DNA of 64,000 bases from Dactylonectria macrodidyma (taxonomy: Eukaryota > Ascomycota > Sordariomycetes > Hypocreales > Nectriaceae), in the NCBI GenBank assembly GCA_020744425.1, contig JAGMUV010000001.1, forward strand, positions 3,596,001 to 3,660,000. The letters are read 5' to 3'. The position numbers and the translations under genes are program-made. The notes under the pieces are model-generated. The model searched no databases. It was not told the origin of the DNA and saw nothing but the letters and a program-made list of their open reading frames with translations. Numbering within the stretch: position 1 is the first letter of the stretch; each line of letters starts with the position of its first letter. Below are positions 33,280 to 43,700 of the stretch, piece by piece.

Positions 33280-36200
33280 TCAATTGTCAGTTTCGTCGAA
33301 CACGCCTTCATAATCCAACTCACTAGACCCCCCTGAATTACTGAGAATGCTTGCATCCGAGTTAATCGCATTATTCCTCGCTATACTCTTAGTCTGTAAC
33401 TTCGTCTTGGTGGTTTGGAACTGAAGCGAGGCTTTTTCGCGCTGGACGAGCATCAGGACCTTGTCGCTCCTCGACGATAACCGGCTGAATAGAGACGGCT
33501 CGTTCGAGATGGCAATCTTCACCATCTTGTCCACAGCATCCGGGACAATCACCGTCGCATTTGGTGTCGAACAGCCATCAGCCACACTCTGTGGAAGCTT
33601 CGTCAGCTCTACCTCGTTGACAATCTTTTCGTCGGCCTCTTCATCTTCCTGTATGTTGCGCACAAGGATCCCGCTTCGCAAGGAGACCACGTGCAAGGCG
33701 TCAGTTGCGGTAGCTCCATCCTTAATACACAGACTCGCATCTGTACTGTCGACTACTCTGTACTGGTTTGTCTGCTGTAGAAAGGAGCCGTACTCTACTC
33801 GTTCCATGATGTTCAGCAATTCATTTGTCGCGGCGCTGCGCATCTGTTGCAGCTCGAGCAGGCGCTCGGTGCCAAGGAGCTGCTCCATGTCCTTAGCTAT
33901 CTGCCGAATATTTGCCTGAAGGCGGAGGACAAGGAATTTTCCGCAGCCGGAGAATGCTATTGTTTCCGGCTCGTCAATGACCGAGCTGAAACAACAATGG
34001 ATTTTTGGCTTCTCTGTGAAGATACTACTGTTAGTCCGGCGGCTGTGCTCAGTTGGTATTGTGGGAGCAACCTACCTGTCCGCGTCCAGTCCCACACATA
34101 CGCTCCAGGGCCGGCTATAAAGCCTATCAATGGAAGAGCAAGGTTATGGCATATAGTGATGCCGTAAATGCCCTCGGAGCTGACGAGAATGTCACTCTGG
34201 TCAGAAACCTTCAACGTCGGCTGAAAGTCCTCGCCGAGTCTGGTCTGGAAGAGTGCTAAGCCTAACGGAGCGCCAAGTTTGGAGACAAGCACGAAGAGGT
34301 CCTCACTGGTAGTGAAGGTCGGAAAGTACAAGAAACGAGGTGCCGACATGTCATATTCAACACGTCGACAAGGGTCCCAATTATCGCGTTCATCGAAATC
34401 CACGTTGAGCTTCCGCTTCCGCAGCCGAGGCCGGCAGTGTTCGGTTTCCGGACGTAAGACTTCGTAGACCGTCCGAAGTATGCAAAAGTACCGCCCACTC
34501 GGTGAGATCCCGAGGGGAAACTGGAATCTCCAGGGTGACGAGATGTGTCCTAGTTTAGGCCGTGATGCGGGCAACGAATCACAGTCTTCCCAGGCAGACT
34601 GCTTGCATTGGATCAAGACCTCTTCAGCGTTGAGTTTCGTAACTACGCTGAGTACACACGCAGGCTCCTCCTCGGTCGTCCAGGTTTCATACTTAGCGAC
34701 CCAGCCTGAACATGCACCCCACAGGTTCCGGCCACGGAGTTCCGCACCAGAACGAACGGCAACCTCTTCAAAACATCTAAAGTCGGTGTCGTCAGCGACA
34801 TTTCTTCTACGACCCTTGCATTTATGCTCTCGGCATTCCTCGGCGGAGAAGGACGTACCTGGATGGCCAAACTGAGAGTACCATTATAGCTTTGCCGTCG
34901 CTTCGAACTCTGGATATCGTCTTCAGACTATCCTGCCCGGCTTCACCGGTTTCCGGTCTCTCCGCCTGGAGACTAGTCACTTTCATGACTTCAGCGAGCG
35001 GACACTCGCTAAGTTTGTGGAAAGCTGCCACCTCTCCCCATAAGGTCGATGGGTCATGAAGGAGCTGAGCGCCCCATTCTCTTTGAATCTCTTCAGCGCA
35101 TAACAAAAGATTCACCAAGTCCGTCAGTATCCGAGATACGGTATCCGCATGGATACCACAGGAATGGTGGGTGAAATATAGAGAGAGGTCATCTAAACTA
35201 GGTTTCCAGATGATACTGTTCCAGATCCGTACTGAAAGGCGGTATGATATGTCGATCCAAACGAGAAAGCAAGGTTTATTGTCGAGTAACTTGCGTAGTT
35301 TAGGTATGAGCATTTCCACCAGGTCTCCCACGTTGTCAGCATCAACGAAAACCTTTTCTCCAGAACGGTGCTTCACCACGCAAAGAAATGCATGAACACA
35401 ATGCTGCATCCAGTGCGATACTGCCGTGAAAGCTAATGGATATGCAGCAAGAAGCCTTGATGGTTCATGGAGATCTGCTGTTAAGGGCTCGGCCGGTAAG
35501 CGCATTGTCAGGTACTCCAGGTAAGACGCTGCGAGCATCGCGTGAACGCGGTGAAGAGGCTGCTTGAAACCATTTGGTTGTGTAGACAAATACTCCTTGA
35601 CAGAGAGATGAATGAAATGGAATTGCCCGTCGGCACCGAGCTCAACCAGCGAGCCGCAGACTCTCACTATCGTCTGCACGAAGCGAGCCGGTTCTAATTG
35701 CACATTCGCAGTTGGATTCAGGGCCACTTGCAGCTCCTCGGGTCGGAAAGGGCCTGGCCTAGCCGCATATATTAGCCACGAGAATACTTTGGTGGCCATG
35801 TTGCGCTCCGCCGAGTTCGAGTCTTGGATTCTCTGCAGAATGCGTGAATACATCTTCTCCAGGTCATCGGGCATGGTGATGTCGAAGATTGCTGAGACTC
35901 GGCTTTCTTGGTCAATAGCATCGGTGTCCAGGTACTTGATGATGAGATATGCCCATAGAAACATGCCATTCGCGCCTATTGTGAGGTGGTCTAGCAATCG
36001 TGCCTTGTCCGCCGAAGGGGGAAGGTAGTCTCGCTCGATGAATGATTCGATCTTCCGCTCCAGATAATGCTGTATATCGCCCCGATTGGCGTCTGCTATT
36101 GGGATTCGCTCCTTCTGTGGTATCTGGTCGTTAAGAAGAGTGACGGTCGGTCGACTGAAAACTAGTAGCCTGACGGATGGACAATTAGAGATGGTGCCCA

Positions 36201-37817
36201 ACAGTCCTGATACAAATCGACCGTCGTCGTCGCACTCGTCGATGCCATCGAGAATGATGAAGCACTTGTCCTCCAGAGTACTAATACAGAGATTCAGCAA
36301 GTCGGCCAACTCGAACATTGACGCAGTCTTTTGCCCATGTGAGTCGGCCATAGAAAAAGAGAAGCGATCAATCATGTCGGGTGACTTGGAGTATCTCTGA
36401 AAGAGTTGCGAGAGTAGTGACCTATAGGCAGAAGCTGTATTATTGGACGTACCATCTTCTGCATCGAAGTGAAAAAAGAGAACGACTCTGTGTTTGTCCC
36501 TGCGGGCTGAAGCCTTCAGTCGATCGATGACCGAAGCGGCGAGAAAAGTTTTTCCACTCCCTGGTTTTCCTGGTATCTTGTGAGCAAAGCTTCGTAGAAA
36601 GTTCCCTTGCAAACTTACCATGGATCCACAGAACGCTGCCTTGTGCATCTGCCTGTTCCGGTTCGGTCTGGGCACCAATACGACTTACCTCGAAAGACTC
36701 CCAGCTCTTGTACTCATCCTTCTGAAATAACCACCCGGCAGTGTTTTCTTCCATCTCATCGATTGCAGATTCGTAGATTCTCATGAACTCTGGTGGGTTA
36801 ATCCATTGTCGGATATCATTTTTGATATCGTCTGCCAACACCATTAGAACTGATACAGATAGTAATCCTGGGCCAAGTCCTACCAATATGCCTCTCCTTC
36901 ACGGCCTTCTTCACTGAGTCCACGAGAGCTTCGATGGCTGTGAGGTGTTCACGAAGATCATCAGAAGATTGAGTGTCGTCGTCCGTTTCTGGTTCTTCGG
37001 CGTTGTTCTGTTGGCACTGCAAAATGAGTTTGAGCTGATACAGCTGCAACTCCTTGTCTACCAGTGCATCGCAACTCGACAGCTTCTCCTGCAGGGTGCT
37101 GAATGTGGAATCAAACGGCCTCAAGAGCAGATCTCCAACCACGAGCGGTTTAGCTTTTGCCTCTAGAGGACAGTTAGATTCGGAAGCTGTCAAAACGATC
37201 TCGCCATCTTGGATTGTTCAAACTCACTCCCTTTCTTCTTGTAGAACACCCGGACTATCTTTTGGAAAAAATTCAGGATGCCACTGTAGGTGGTGACTAT
37301 TGCGCACCGCAGCCCCGGCGTCAACTCGATATCATTCTCCTCAAGAACTTCAACAAGGCTTTTGTATATCGCAAAGTTCGACGAGATACTCTCCAGCATG
37401 TCAGTCAGCTTCCTGAAGAAGTTTGAGTAATTGTTTGCAACCTAAAAGAAAACAATGAGTCAATCAAATCGACGACGTAAGTGCAAAGGGCTTGCATACC
37501 AGCAACACAAGCTTGGCAGCACCCCATATCAAAGCGGCAACTTCGGGCTTGGACGACACAAGAGTATCGATGGCCTTGAGGTAGGGCTCAACATTGTCGC
37601 TGAAGACGGCGATGCTATCAACAATCCTCTTTTTGGCCCCAGCCTGAGCATTTCGTACCGCGCCGAGCTGTTCAAAGTGGTGGGTGAAGATGTCGGCCGA
37701 TGTGCAGAGAGTAACGATGGACCTATCTTTCTCGTCGAGCGAGTCAAGGAACTTTTGGCCGGCCGCCACGATTGGGCCGTCCATAGCCCTAGCCGCCATG
37801 TTAAGAGTGGTCCACAT
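33280..37817 (-). CDS. NACHT/STAND (NLR-like) protein with C-terminal beta-propeller-like region
   Basis: A 1383-aa predicted fungal NOD-like receptor. Seven exons, all consistent in phase: 37817-37500, 37441-37197, 37119-36884, 36831-36619, 36569-34947, 34858-34076 and 34013-33280. Introns are 49-88 nt; the one at 34946-34859 is the least certain. An N-terminal helical domain (about 1-190, DUF7708-like; AALIWGAAKLVLLV then NNYSNFFRKLTDML) precedes a linker and NACHT. The P-loop is WIHGKPGSGKT (Gly338-Thr345) and Walker B is FIILDGIDE (about 440-448). RLLVFSRP follows, then a helical winged region with FIHLSVKEYL. The C-terminal 450 residues contain WD-like blades (PLGISPSGRYFCIL, AFSGCGKFLVLRL). 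Likely role: heterokaryon incompatibility or immune-type sensing. No break is seen. Confidence 0.8.
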
Positions 37818-38217
37818 GGGCCCCTTAAGTTCGAGCGGAGGGACGCTCTACGAAATATACCCAAAAGTTTTATCCGGAGCAAGAAGAGCAGCGCACAAGA
37901 AGCAAGGGGGGATTCTGCCTTGCCCCTCATTTCAGGTATCAAGGAGCTGAATTGTTGAGCGGCTGAGATACGTTGACATTTGGGACACGTGGTCTGTGCG
38001 CGAATGTGCAGCTGAGTTTACTCTATCATCACACTCCTTGCACGACAAAGGCAAACTGCAGGACTTGGGATGTAATTAGCACCGTAGTCGCTAGCACCAA
38101 GGCGGCTAAGGTGACGGCACCGCTTGTCCAGCCAATCATAGTTGGCCAAAATCCAGTGTCCGCGACAAAGTTGAAGCTAAGAGAATAGGATTGCCCATTG
38201 CTCATACGACAAAGCCG
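37818..38217. other. Intergenic stretch upstream of the NACHT gene
   Basis: No gene recognised; presumably its promoter and 5' leader. Confidence 0.4.
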
Positions 38218-38257
38218 TTGGGCAGAGTTGGGCAGAGTTGGGCAGAGTTAGGCAGAG
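38218..38257 (+). repeat. Four tandem copies of TTGGGCAGAG
   Basis: Three perfect and one single-mismatch copy of a 10-bp unit. Minisatellite-like; no function implied. Confidence 0.9.
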
Positions 38258-38574
38258 GGAAAGTCAGACAAAAATGCGTGAGATCCGGCGAGGTGGGGCC
38301 ATCGGGGAAGCTTCACGCTGAGATTACAGGTTCAACCCTTTTTTAGCTCTGTTTCCCCCAAATTATTATTTCATGGCCTCGTGAATCACAGCATCCACCC
38401 AAGCTATTTCCACAAACCTTCTTTTAGTCTAAATATACAGATCAGCGATTGAAGTCTTGCTTCTGCTGGCTGACGCCTTTTCCGTTACCGCAAATCAGGT
38501 AGGATGCAGGGTAAGCACCGCGTAACGCCCAGAGAGGAAGCACTCTCTAAGCACACCCTAGCCGAAGTTATATC

Positions 38575-39110
38575 TTGCAGAAAAATTATTCTGGCGCCAG
38601 TGGCTCCTTAGAACTCCGATACGAACTTATCGCGGCGGTTGAGGCTTTTGAAAATGTCCTAGAAGAAGAGAAGGACTAGCATCCTGGAAGCAGTAAACAG
38701 GTTCTTAACCTAGTTCATCCTTCCCTTTGTCCCCTTGTCTATGGGTGCTCTCGGATCCTGTTAGATAAGCGTATTGGTGTCCAGGACTGCCTTGATTACT
38801 GCGGTCTTGGCCAAGTCATTCTGATGCCAGATTGCTCTGAGCTTATCAAAGAGACCACTACAGGACCTCGAACGAATGCGGTGCGTATCCGGGGCTTGCA
38901 TCTGCCACTCCCAGACCGCAGTATGCCATTCCTTTCTCCAAAGTTTCAATGGCTGCCCTATGACGTCGTTCTCGATAACGACGGTGGCGTCAAGATTGAC
39001 AGCTACATCAATAACCTGCATCCGATCAAACACACTTTATTGCGAAGGCTCTGCCGGCGTGGGATCTAGCTTATCGCTGGCCGACGGAGTTTCGTGTTCA
39101 ACGCCTCAAC
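38575..39110 (+). pseudogene. DUF4246 protein fragment with stop and internal deletion
   Basis: The plus strand keeps one frame with DUF4246 features: VLNLVHPSLCPLVYGCSRIL (about 38697-38756), FQWLPYDVVL and VKIDSYINNLHPIKH (to about 39035). The codon before HPGS, expected to be Trp, is TAG (38678-38680). Past HPIKH the frame changes and AKALPAWDLAYRWPTEF follows, with about 10 expected residues missing. The rest of the gene is replaced by the MULE relic on the opposite strand starting at about 39106. DUF4246 is a widespread fungal family of unknown biochemical role. Confidence 0.6.
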
Positions 39111-39977
39111 AGACGATGCTCAATACGTATGCCAAGCTCAAGACATCTGTACAAGCTTCGATTGCGGATGTTCTCAATCGAATCGACCACTCGGTGATGG
39201 CGAGCCACCACGCCTCCAGGATGAAGAAGACAATCCGGACTATGAGGGATCTGAGCGTGCAGAGCTTGATAAGGCAGGACATATTGCTGTGAAAAGTCTT
39301 CGCACAGAGGCGCGGCGCGGCTTTCTTCTTGATTACAGTCTCGGCAAGCTGATGCTGCCTCACAAGGTGTCCGACAGCAACGAGGGAGATTTGTGTTGGT
39401 AACGCACCAAGCCATTCTCTTCCAATGTAGTCGAAGCGGATCCGCATCATCATATCGGCATTTTGGTGTTCATAATCGCGCTGCTTCTTAGAGATCATTT
39501 GCGTAAGTGCTGTGTGAAGATGCCACAAGTCAGCTGTACCAGTTAACAGATATGACTTCACATCCTCGTGGGCGGTCTCAACGGGGCTGTTAACCCGCTG
39601 GCCGAAGTTGCGGTACTGCCGTAAGTAGCAGTTAGCCCACAGCTCACACCAGGGCATATATTCTGAAGAAATATATGTCAGGATGTCATTATGGTGCTGA
39701 GAGTATGTGAGGATCATCTGGTTCCATTTTGCTTCGAAATCTTCCTCCGTAGAAGCGTACACGACAGTCTTCCACTCTTCCCGCATGGTTCAGCACCAGA
39801 ATAGTCAGTCTGAATAGAGGCATCGTCAGCAGCACCAGCATCAAGAAAGCTGCTGCGAATATGAGCGTTGATGTTGGCGTTGATGTGAAATACACAGAGC
39901 TGCTGTTGGGTCGAAGGGAAAATAGCAGAGATTGCATTTCTTAGGGCTATTTCCTTGTCTGCGGTGATAACAGCCAT
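39106..39977 (-). pseudogene. MULE-type transposase, truncated
   Basis: Two overlapping minus frames form the middle and C-terminal part of a Mutator-like (MULE) transposase. The segment VITADKEIALRNAISAIFP then LCVFHINANI (39970-39880) is the second catalytic Asp region and its downstream C-x-H. A frame change near 39780 leads into MREEWKTVVYASTEEDFEAK. The N-terminus is absent; LTR-like sequence begins right of 39977. The element ends inside the DUF4246 pseudogene. Confidence 0.65.
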
Positions 39978-40269
39978 ACTAGGACACGAATCTAGATACC
40001 TCTAGTTTCCCTTCTTGCCTATGATCCTGAGTTGATGCCGCTTTAACCTGAGCTCGCCTGAGCTCATCCTGAGTCTGGACTGAGATCGGACTGAGACCCG
40101 GGGAGCTTCCGAGAAATGTGGGTCTACTGTCTCTGGTTTCGGCCCCCGGCAAGTGCAAAAATAGAATGTTAGATACGCAGCAATATGATGGGGTAAGTGT
40201 ATAGCATGTGGAGTAGAATGCGATGATGTTATTGATTGTGGGCTTGATTCTTGACCTTTCTTCTTGATC
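39978..40269 (-). repeat. Unassigned retroelement-like fragment between MULE and Copia
   Basis: Read on the minus strand it resembles an LTR 3' end (GCTGCGTATCTAACA near 40180-40165) followed by a leader and an ATG-led charged frame with GAGCTCAGG-type short repeats. It truncates the MULE transposase at 39977 and was itself interrupted by the Copia element at 40270. The identity is uncertain. Confidence 0.3.
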
Positions 40270-40520
40270 TGTCACATCTATCAACTGTTGAGACTGAAGA
40301 TAAAGTCTCAAAGGCTCGGATCTCTAATAAACCGGTCTCAAAGACCCGGCTTCCTAACAAGCCGGTCTCGAAGACCCGGATCCCTTGGGATCCGGTCTAC
40401 CGAGAACCTTATCATAGCTATGAGGGCAACCTACAAATAGGTCTGCCGCGAGCCCTCAGTTAGATAGAAATCAAGAGCTTCTACTTACATCACAATGCAC
40501 CCTTCCTATCAGATGCAACA
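40270..40520 (+). repeat. Copia 5' LTR (251 bp)
   Basis: TGTCACATCT...AGATGCAACA. It carries internal CCGGTCTC/GACCCGG repeats (about 40338-40400) and matches 45785-46035 throughout. Confidence 0.95.
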
Positions 40521-40702
40521 GTTATGAGCCCGGTTTGCCTATAGCTGAAGCGGACGATATTCTTTGATCAAGCTGTATCATCAGACCCTTATCAAACCTA
40601 TCTCCCTTCCTTCCTAGCCTAGGCTTGCAACCTAGCTTCTTCAAGCTAGTCCTTCCAAACTAGGTTATCAACTTCCGCTGTTGCTCGCAGTCATCTATCG
40701 CG

Positions 40703-43700
40703 ATGGGCGTTGCTGATACGGAAGCCTCTTCCTGGGCCAAGCTCAACGGGCCTAGTGATTGGAAACACTGGATAGCCAGCATCCGGAAATCGGCTACTAC
40801 GAAGGACGTCTGGGACTTCATTGACCCTTTTAAGGAAAACAAGAAGTCCCTAGCCCGACCGGTCTTTCCTACAGCTGCAGACATCAAGCCTGATGCGACT
40901 AGGCTGTCTGAGCTGACCCCAGACCAAAGGATTGACCTTAATGGCCTTGAGAAACAGTATCTCGAAAACGTCCGAATCTACGAAAAACGCCAAAAGGCCC
41001 TATCCGCTATCCAAGACCGGATCATCCTGACCGTCGGCAACTATCGAGATGTCATCGACGATGAAGATGACGTTGCAAAGGAACTAGCCCTCCTACGGGC
41101 CCGGATCCAGCCAGCTACCTGGTTCCATGAAAGAGAAGTCCTTGACCGATATCGAACAGCCCTCAAGGGGCCCGGCCGGACTAAGACTAAGGACTGGGTC
41201 ACAAGCTGGCAGAAGGTCCTTACGGAAGCCCGTAATCTAGGCCTTCCTGACTCCAAGGGTCTCAGACCAACCCTAGACTTCCTAGAAGCTGTCAGACCGA
41301 TGGACCTCACCTTCGCCGATATCTGGATGAATAAGATCCAATATAAGGCATCAAAGGGCAAGAAAGACTGGGAAGCTAAGATCCCGGACGGTATTGAGAT
41401 CAGCGAGCTGTTCGAAAAACAGGCTACAGAGACGAAGGCACCGAAAGGGTCCTTTTCCACGTTCCAGAAAACCGGCTCTTCTAAGCCTGCCGGATCTAAC
41501 GGATCCGAGGGACCAAAGACCCCCTGCCTCTGTGGCAAACAGCATTTCTATTCAAAATGCCCTTACCTAGTTACTTCTATCCGCCCGGCCGGATGGAAGC
41601 CTAACCAAGACATAGAATTCCAGATCAATCAACAGCTCGAAGACCCTGCTACGAAACAACGGGTAGATCGAGCTCTGCAGAGACAGAAGCCTAGGGATAC
41701 CCAGCCAGGGGCCCCAAAGGCCACTACAGACAACAGGGATGAAGGCTACATCAAGGGCAGCTCCTTTGCCGGCCTTTCCCTTCAGACCACACAGCCGCCG
41801 GACCAACAGCAAGGTCAGCAGCTAGGTCGGCAACCGGAACAGCAGCCGGCTCTAACGATCCTATCTACGGCTTCCGTCATAACCGTTCCAGGGAGGGTTT
41901 ATCCGCTCAGGGACTCCTTTATCCTTGATTCCGGGTCAGACACACACATCTGTAATAACCTCTTACGCTTTTCATCCTATCAGCCCTCTAGGAACCCCGA
42001 GCCTATCTTTGCAGGCGGATCCGAGCTGCAAATCCTAGGCTACGGTCAGGTCAACCTACGGCTTGAAGACGGGCTCTTCCAGCTCAGACGGGCAGCCTAT
42101 ATCCCGGGTTTCCACACGAACGTTGTCTCGCTAGATCTTATGATCCTAGCCGGATACAACTGGAACCCGAAAACAGGGGCCGTCTTCCAAGGGATAGAGA
42201 CTATCTTCTATACCCGACGGTACCATCGCCAACAAGTCATCGAATTCAACGAGGTCAGACCGATCTCGGCCACAGCAGCCGCCGCAGCCTCTGCCGACCA
42301 AGGCAGACCAACGGGCCTGCTAGCAGCAGCCGCAGCCTCTTCCAAAGACCCTAGGGCGCCTCAGACAGCCGAATCCATCCTCTGGCACCAACGTCTAGGC
42401 CACTTGAACGCCCGGGCTCTTGAACATCTTACGGATCAGACCCTAGGGGTCCGTATCAAGGGACCTATCGCAATAGACTGCGAAGCCTGCTCCCTTGCCA
42501 AGGCTAGCAGACAGGTCTCCCGACGAAGCCCGCAGACAATAGCTCCGAGACCCTATTGGAGGGTCTACATCGACCTCTTTAGCTTCCACACAAGCTATGA
42601 CGGAAAACAGGCTGCCTTGCTGATCAAAGATGAATACACAGGCCTAATCCACATCTATCTTCTATCCGATCAGACACAGGATTCAGTCCTAGGGGCCCTA
42701 CAGGCCTTCGTATCCTACATCCGGACACAATACGGGCTCCGGATCTGCCGGATCCATAGGGACAACGACAGGGCCCTAGGCATCCGATCGATCAATTGGA
42801 TGACTGACGAAGGGATCGAGGACGAACCCTCGAGCCCTCACAACCCGGCTCAGAACGGCCCTGCCGAACGATCTGGGGGGGTAATAGCTCCTAAGAACAG
42901 GTCTATGTTACTAGGGTCTAACCTGCCGCCCGATCTCTGGTCCGAGGGTTGGAAAACAGCTGTCTTCCTATATAACAGATCGCCCCAACAGGCCCGAGAC
43001 TGGAAGACCCCCTTAGGGCTGCTAATTTCCTGGCTTCAAGACCAAGGAAAGGACACCGGATTCGTCTCCAGACAGCCGGATCTAACGCACCTTAGGGCCT
43101 TCGGCTGCCGGGCCTATCCAATGACTACGGAAGCTTTGAAGAGCACTCAAAAACGGGACCTAAAGACAGCCGCCCACGCAGAAATCGGCTACCTAGTTGG
43201 ATACGATTCGAACAACATCTTCAGGATCTGGATCCCGGAAAGGTCAGAGGTCCGGAGGGTCAGGGACGTCACATTCGACGAGAAAACCTTCTATGATCCT
43301 AAGAACCACCCAATCCCTCAGCCAATTCGACAGCCTAGGGTGCGGTTCCTGCTTCCAGCCCACATTGACAGCGATAGTGATGAAGACGAGGAAATCAGGT
43401 CAACGATCGAGGTAGCCCTCGATGACCCTGATCAGCACGAACAGCCCGATCAACATGACCTCGATAGGTCAGACGGACCCGAAGACACGGACCCGGACGA
43501 CGCTACGGACCGTACCGAAGCCACACCCGATCTAGCTAATCCGGACAGTCCGGGCAGCCCGGATCCGGAAGACCTAGCGTTCCAAGATCTAGATCTCAAC
43601 GAGCAGGAAGACAAGGACTCTGACGACGACGATGACGAAGATCCCTATCTTCCGACCCCACAGACAACGGCACCGCCATCCGAAAGCCCGGATCCTCCAT

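Noticed and set aside
33023..33283. 86-codon minus ORF downstream of the NACHT gene
   Set aside because: It overlaps the NACHT stop, has no pattern, and is probably 3' UTR.
36669..36717. Extra 49-nt intron (GTAAGT...ACAAG) in NACHT exon 4
   Set aside because: Its removal would shift the frame away from the WIHGKPGSGKT P-loop; read-through keeps the frame.
38218..38257. CRISPR-like array
   Set aside because: Four head-to-tail 10-bp copies without spacers in a fungal genome; a simple minisatellite.
41041..41538. 165-codon minus ORF in the Copia gag
   Set aside because: Antisense to the intact Gag-Pol frame; no independent signal.
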